8,917 nt of DNA from JBCCJA01 sp039045975 (GTDB lineage: Bacteria; Planctomycetota; Planctomycetia; Planctomycetales; Planctomycetaceae). Below, in pieces: positions 6,102 to 8,917 of this stretch. The stretch lies in the NCBI GenBank assembly GCA_039045975.1, contig JBCCJA010000094.1, positions 1-8,917 on the forward strand. The letters are read 5' to 3'. The first letter of the stretch is position 1. Every line of letters begins with the position of its first letter. The notes beneath the pieces were generated by a model, which was not told the origin of the DNA, made no database searches, and saw only the letters and a program-made list of their open reading frames with translations. Made by a program: the position numbers and the translations under genes.

Positions 6102-7087
6102 ACCGACGCGAACGCCGCGGCGGGACGGCCGGGCCGGGGGCGGATCGAAATCAGATAGGCGCTCGCGAAGTCGATCGCGATGCGGTCGGTCGCCCGCCAG
6201 CCGGTGGCGACGTGATAGGCCGGCACGCCCGGCCCGACGCCGAACTGCCGCAGCACCTCGCCCGCCTGCGGGAATCGGTCGGCGAGCGCCGCGACCAGCA
6301 ACGGCGCGACGACGAGCGGGTCGTCGACCGCGTACCCGTACGGCCCGTCGGTCGCGGTCACGCCGAAGTAGCCGTGCCGCCCGAGCTGGTGCTCCACGGC
6401 CTGCTCGAGCAGTTGCTCGTACCACTCGTCGTCGAAGAAGCAGAGCGGGTAGACGTAGACGAACAGCGGGAAGTCGACCCGCACGATCTCCGGCGCGAAC
6501 GGCTTGTCGAACAGCCGGCTCAAGATCACGCCCTCGGACGTGTCGTTCCAGGTATGCGGGATGACCCGCCGTTCGCCCGTCGCCGGGTCGACCACGAAGC
6601 CGTGCAGGAAAAAGCCGTCCCGCATGGCCGGTTCGAGCTCGATCCGCGACAGCCACGCGTGCACCTCGGCGGCGAGTGCCGGGTCGCGGAGCACCTCGGC
6701 GGCGCGGAGCATGCCCATGTAGAACAGGGCCGTGTCGATCGTGGAGACCTCGGACCACGGCTTCGGTTCGCCGTGCGGCTCGGTGAAGTGCGACAGCCAG
6801 CCGCGGTTCTCGACGGGGTTGGCGAGCACGGTCGTGCGGAAGCCGGTCCGGATCCGCTCGCGGACCGCTTCGACGTCCCCGCCCTCTCGGACGGCCTGTT
6901 CCGCCGCCGCGTAGGCGACAAACCCGGTCGCGGCGACACTGACCGTCGTCGGGTCACTCTGCCGGTCGAGCACCAAGCCGTTCGACAGCGTCAGTTCGTC
7001 GAAGACGACACCGAAGTCGGGCCAGACCACGGGGGCCGACGCGGCGAGCAGCAGCGGCAGGAATGCGGGGTCGAACATGCTGCACAT
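6092..7087 (-). CDS. Glucoamylase-like (COG5368/PF10091-type) protein, short form
   Basis: A 331-residue protein resembling the glucoamylase-like all-alpha family often seen next to polysaccharide genes. Matching blocks in order are SNGLVLDR (35-42), VSVAATGFVAYA (49-60), SEVSTIDTALFYMGML (112-127), TWNDTSEGVIL (179-189), PLFVYVYPLCFFD (207-219) and HGYFGVTATDGPYGY (238-252). The family is thought to include glycan hydrolases, but the substrate here is unknown. It is somewhat shorter than many relatives, and the last 40 residues do not match the usual end. The N-terminus (FDPAFLPLLLAASAPVVW) looks like a weak signal peptide without basic residues; start may be ATG at 7087 or, better for that peptide, ATG at 7078. 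No Shine-Dalgarno sequence is evident. A -10-like TATGAT lies at 7115-7110 on the same strand, but no matching -35 was found. Confidence 0.78.
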   Translation of the reverse strand: MCSMFDPAFLPLLLAASAPVVWPDFGVVFDELTLSNGLVLDRQSDPTTVSVAATGFVAYAAAEQAVREGGDVEAVRERIRTGFRTTVLANPVENRGWLSHFTEPHGEPKPWSEVSTIDTALFYMGMLRAAEVLRDPALAAEVHAWLSRIELEPAMRDGFFLHGFVVDPATGERRVIPHTWNDTSEGVILSRLFDKPFAPEIVRVDFPLFVYVYPLCFFDDEWYEQLLEQAVEHQLGRHGYFGVTATDGPYGYAVDDPLVVAPLLVAALADRFPQAGEVLRQFGVGPGVPAYHVATGWRATDRIAIDFASAYLISIRPRPGRPAAAFASVRD

Positions 7088-7426
7088 CCGGGTAACACAT
7101 CAACGATGAATCATACCTTACTGATACGCCCGAGGTCGTCTTCGCGGGGGCGCATCGCTCCGTCACACGCACAAACGTTCTGTCTGGGTAAGCACGCGGA
7201 ACCCTGCGGATGACGCCTTCCGGCACCGTCCTGTCACGTAAGTGCTTGTGCGAAAAGAGTTTTCGCGTTGAAACGCACGCCGACGGCGAAGGCGTCGAAA
7301 TAAGCCGTGCGGTCAGAAAGGTGCGGTCGTGTAGCGACTGGCCGCGACCGGCGCGTACCCGAATCGTCGAAAACGTCCCGTCCGCATCGGATGACACGGG
7401 CGGGACCGATCGAAGTCCTGAAATCG
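7088..7426. other. 339-bp gene-free region with several hairpins
   Basis: I see no convincing gene here; possible frames have random-looking composition. Contents: a -10-like TATGAT on the minus strand (7115-7110) ahead of the glucoamylase-like gene; a 9-bp perfect inverted repeat GACGCCTTC/GAAGGCGTC (7212-7220 and 7288-7296) enclosing a 7-bp hairpin with three-base loop (GCGAAAA-GAG-TTTTCGC, 7250-7266); a 6-bp stem CGGTCG/CGACCG (7324-7329, 7345-7350); and the probable trx terminator at 7370-7406. The region is less GC-rich than its surroundings. It could hold a 5' leader or a small RNA, but no known RNA class was recognised. Confidence 0.45.
7370..7406 (-). terminator. Probable intrinsic terminator of the thioredoxin gene
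   Basis: Read on the minus strand, GTCCCGCCCG (7406-7397) pairs with CGGACGGGAC (7384-7375) with one mismatch in ten, around a 12-base loop. G and TTTT (7373-7370) follow. It begins 20 bases after the trx stop codon. The U-tract is short, so this is likely but not certain. Confidence 0.5.
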
Positions 7427-7768
7427 TCAGCCGGCGGCCGCAGCTGCGGCCCGCTCATACGCCTGGGGCGGGTTCACGCCGACGAGCCGATCGACGACCT
7501 CACCGCCTTTGAAGACGAGCACGGTTGGGATCGAGGAAATCGCGTAAGCCGCTGCTGTTTCAGGGTTTTCGTCGACGTTCACCTTCGCGACGGCGTACCG
7601 CCCGTCGGCCTCGGCGGCCAGGGCGTCGATCGTCGGGGTCAAGATCTGGCAGGGGCCACACCACGGGGCCCACAGGTCGACGAGGACCGGGACGTCCGCG
7701 TCGAGAACGGCGGCCTGGAACTCGGCGTCGGAGACGGCACGCGGTCGGGACTGTTCGGTGGCGTTCAT
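7427..7768 (-). CDS. trxA: Thioredoxin
   Basis: A 113-residue classical thioredoxin, a cytosolic dithiol reductant that keeps protein cysteines reduced and supplies electrons to reductases such as ribonucleotide and methionine sulfoxide reductase. The active site WCGPC is at 36-40 (in LWAPWCGPCQ), the conserved cis-proline is P81 (SSIPTVLVFKGG), and the VNVDENPE and VDRLVG blocks are in place, so the enzyme should be active. The start is ATG at 7768; the frame stays open further upstream to 7966, but homology and normal family length begin here. There is no strong Shine-Dalgarno sequence. It follows recG on the same strand with a 95-base gap, so it may be co-transcribed or have its own promoter. 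A probable terminator follows. The gene symbol follows the standard name; paralogs elsewhere in the genome could carry it instead. Confidence 0.93.
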   Translation of the reverse strand: MNATEQSRPRAVSDAEFQAAVLDADVPVLVDLWAPWCGPCQILTPTIDALAAEADGRYAVAKVNVDENPETAAAYAISSIPTVLVFKGGEVVDRLVGVNPPQAYERAAAAAAG

Positions 7769-7863
7769 GGCTGAAGCTTTCTGAGGGAAGGCAAGGAATC
7801 GCGGGAGACCGCCAAAGACCGACCGTCGCCCGCACTCCTCAGACGCCGCGGCACGCGCGACCC

Positions 7864-8917
7864 TTACCCGGCCGGCGGGAGTTCGAGCGCCTCCCCGAAT
7901 CGACCCCATACGATCCGCCGGAGATCGGCCGACCCGGGCCGGTCGATCGCCCCCGACGCGACCCACTCGAACGCGGCCGCGCGGGCCTCGGTCAGCACTT
8001 TCGCGTCCCGCGATAGGTCGGCGACCCGCAGCGGCATGCCGCCCGACTGACGCGTGCCGAGCACGTCGCCCGGGCCGCGGAGTTCGGCGTCATCCTCGGC
8101 GACCTTGAACCCGTCGTTCGTCCGTTCGAGGACCGACAGCCGGGCCGACGCTTCTTCCGATTCGTTCTCGGGCAGCAGGAAGCAGTATCCGCCCCGCGAC
8201 CCCCGCCCGACACGCCCCCGCAGCTGGTGCAGCTGCGACAGGCCGAATCGCTCGGGACGGAGGATGACCATCACCGTCGCGTTCGGCACGTCGACGCCGA
8301 CCTCGACGACGGTCGTCGAGATGAGCACCCGCGTCCGCCCGTCGCGGAAGTCGGCCATGCGGGCCTCCTTGTCTTCCGGCGACAGGCGGCCGTGGATCGT
8401 CGCGACGGCGACGGGGTCGGACCCGGCGACCTCTTTCAGCTCGCCGGCGGAGAGTAAGGGCCCGGCCGCCTCGACCGACGCCGGCACGGCGGCCTCGCGG
8501 TCGTCGTCGTCCGCCTCGACCCGCGGGCAGATCACGTAGGCCTGTCGACCGGCGGTGAGCTGCTCGCGGACGAACACCCACATCTTCGCCCGCCCGCGGG
8601 CCCCGGTGACCCGGCTCGTCGAGATTTCCCGTCGCCCGGGCGGGCGGTCGCGGACGGTCGTGACGTCGAGGTCGCCGAACCGCGTCAGGCACAGCGACCG
8701 CGGGATCGGCGTCGCCGTCATCACGAGCACATGCGGCTGCACCGCCTCCCTTCCCCCCCGCCCCGGGGGAGAAGGTGCCCCGTCAGGGGCGGATGAGGGG
8801 GTGCCGTCCGCGGTCTGCGAAACAGCGGTACTTTCTTCGCCATGCGAATCCCCCGACATCGTCCCCGCGGACGTTTCTCGACCCGCCGCCGTGCCCCCCT
8901 CACCCCGGCCCTCTCCC
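7864..8917 (-). CDS. recG: ATP-dependent DNA helicase RecG, C-terminal part (5' end beyond window)
   Basis: This is the second helicase domain and C-terminus of RecG, the branched-DNA translocase that regresses stalled forks and processes Holliday junctions. It shows motif III MTATPIPRSL (TATP codons 8718-8707), FGDLDVTTVRDRPPGRR, the HGRLSPEDKEARM block, TRVLISTTVVEVGVDVPNA, motif VI QLRGRVGRG and the RecG-typical hook region DDAELRGPGDVLGTRQSG, ending at TGA 7864. About 285 residues follow TATP, normal for the family, so the C-terminus is complete. The N-terminal wedge, Walker A and DEQH motif lie off the right edge. Upstream of PHVLVMTATP, where relatives have a short loop after the DEQHRFG block, the frame instead runs through about 60 Gly/Ala/Pro/Ser-rich residues encoded by a palindromic repeat, with no stop to position 8917. 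An internal ATG at 8859 exists but gives a protein lacking the ATP site. Either the insert is in frame, or the gene is split; the flank would tell. Confidence 0.88.
   Translation of the reverse strand, partial: GEGRGEGGTAAGRETSAGTMSGDSHGEESTAVSQTADGTPSSAPDGAPSPPGRGGREAVQPHVLVMTATPIPRSLCLTRFGDLDVTTVRDRPPGRREISTSRVTGARGRAKMWVFVREQLTAGRQAYVICPRVEADDDDREAAVPASVEAAGPLLSAGELKEVAGSDPVAVATIHGRLSPEDKEARMADFRDGRTRVLISTTVVEVGVDVPNATVMVILRPERFGLSQLHQLRGRVGRGSRGGYCFLLPENESEEASARLSVLERTNDGFKVAEDDAELRGPGDVLGTRQSGGMPLRVADLSRDAKVLTEARAAAFEWVASGAIDRPGSADLRRIVWGRFGEALELPPAG
8745..8917. repeat. Palindromic GC-rich repeat element lying inside the recG reading frame
   Basis: Two related motifs in opposite orientation bracket about 90 bases of different sequence. 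On the left, CCTTCCCCCCC (8749-8759) pairs with GGGGGAGAAGG (8765-8775) at 10 of 11 positions. It is followed by the small hairpin GCCCC-GTCA-GGGGC (8777-8790) and GGATGAGGGGG. On the right, CCCCCCTCACCCC and GGCCCTCTCCC (8894-8917) form the reverse complement of a similar unit (GGGAGAGGG, then GGGGTGAGGGGGG). Such CTCACCCC/CCCTCTCCC palindromes are, as I recall, common between genes in several high-GC bacteria. The element extends beyond the window, so its right border is unknown. It may be a MITE- or REP-like sequence. Confidence 0.6.

Noticed and set aside
6212..7213. A 333-codon plus-strand open frame opposite the glucoamylase-like gene
   Set aside because: Its composition is dominated by Arg, Val, Asp and Gly as expected for antisense GC-rich DNA; the minus-strand frame carries the conserved family blocks.
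7769..7966. An extended thioredoxin start at 7966
   Set aside because: The extra 66 residues are Arg/Gly/Ala-rich, overlap the end of recG and lie outside the thioredoxin fold; 113 residues from ATG 7768 is the normal size.
8721..8903. A 60-codon minus-strand frame beginning near 8903 and containing MAKKVPLFRRP
   Set aside because: It lies in another frame of the repeat inside recG and has no homology that I recognise.

Overview
The window reads as chromosomal DNA of a high-GC (by eye about two thirds G+C) planctomycete. The strongest clue is the gene at 3077-4474. It encodes a secreted, cysteine-rich protein made of 16-residue repeats of the YTV type (YTVMRP / CRMVPE units), a family known almost only from Planctomycetes and linked there to the cell wall. 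Lineage-style hypothetical proteins, frequent absence of clear Shine-Dalgarno sequences and palindromic repeats fit the same assignment. Genus cannot be told from this window.

Layout from left to right. (1) 85-2322, minus strand: a histone-deacetylase-family hydrolase, a 115-bp gap holding a 25-bp imperfect inverted repeat, a DUF1499 membrane-anchored protein, and a MacB/LolD-type ABC ATPase. The last two overlap by four bases (GTGA) and are probably translationally coupled. (2) 2369-2928, minus strand: a type II toxin-antitoxin pair, also with a GTGA overlap. (3) 3017-4474, minus strand: the YTV wall protein followed by a textbook intrinsic terminator. (4) 4770-6074, plus strand: a single-pass membrane-anchored protein of unknown function and a small secreted protein. 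Both are divergent from the YTV gene and may belong to the cell envelope. (5) 6092-7087, minus strand, convergent with the previous gene: a short glucoamylase-like (COG5368/PF10091-type) protein, followed by a 339-bp gene-free stretch with several hairpins. (6) 7427-8917, minus strand: thioredoxin and, upstream of it, the C-terminal helicase half of RecG, which runs off the right edge.

Most of this is ordinary housekeeping and planctomycete-specific envelope content. I see no defence island, CRISPR array, rRNA or tRNA gene, integrase or insertion sequence. The observation I rate highest is in recG. Just before the conserved PHVLVMTATP block the reading frame runs through a GC-rich palindromic repeat of the kind normally found between genes, and it stays open to the window edge. 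This looks like an in-frame repeat insertion in an inter-motif loop of an essential-type DNA repair helicase. The other items worth checking are the structured intergenic DNA at 1297-1367 and 7200-7410 and the two-array architecture of the YTV protein.
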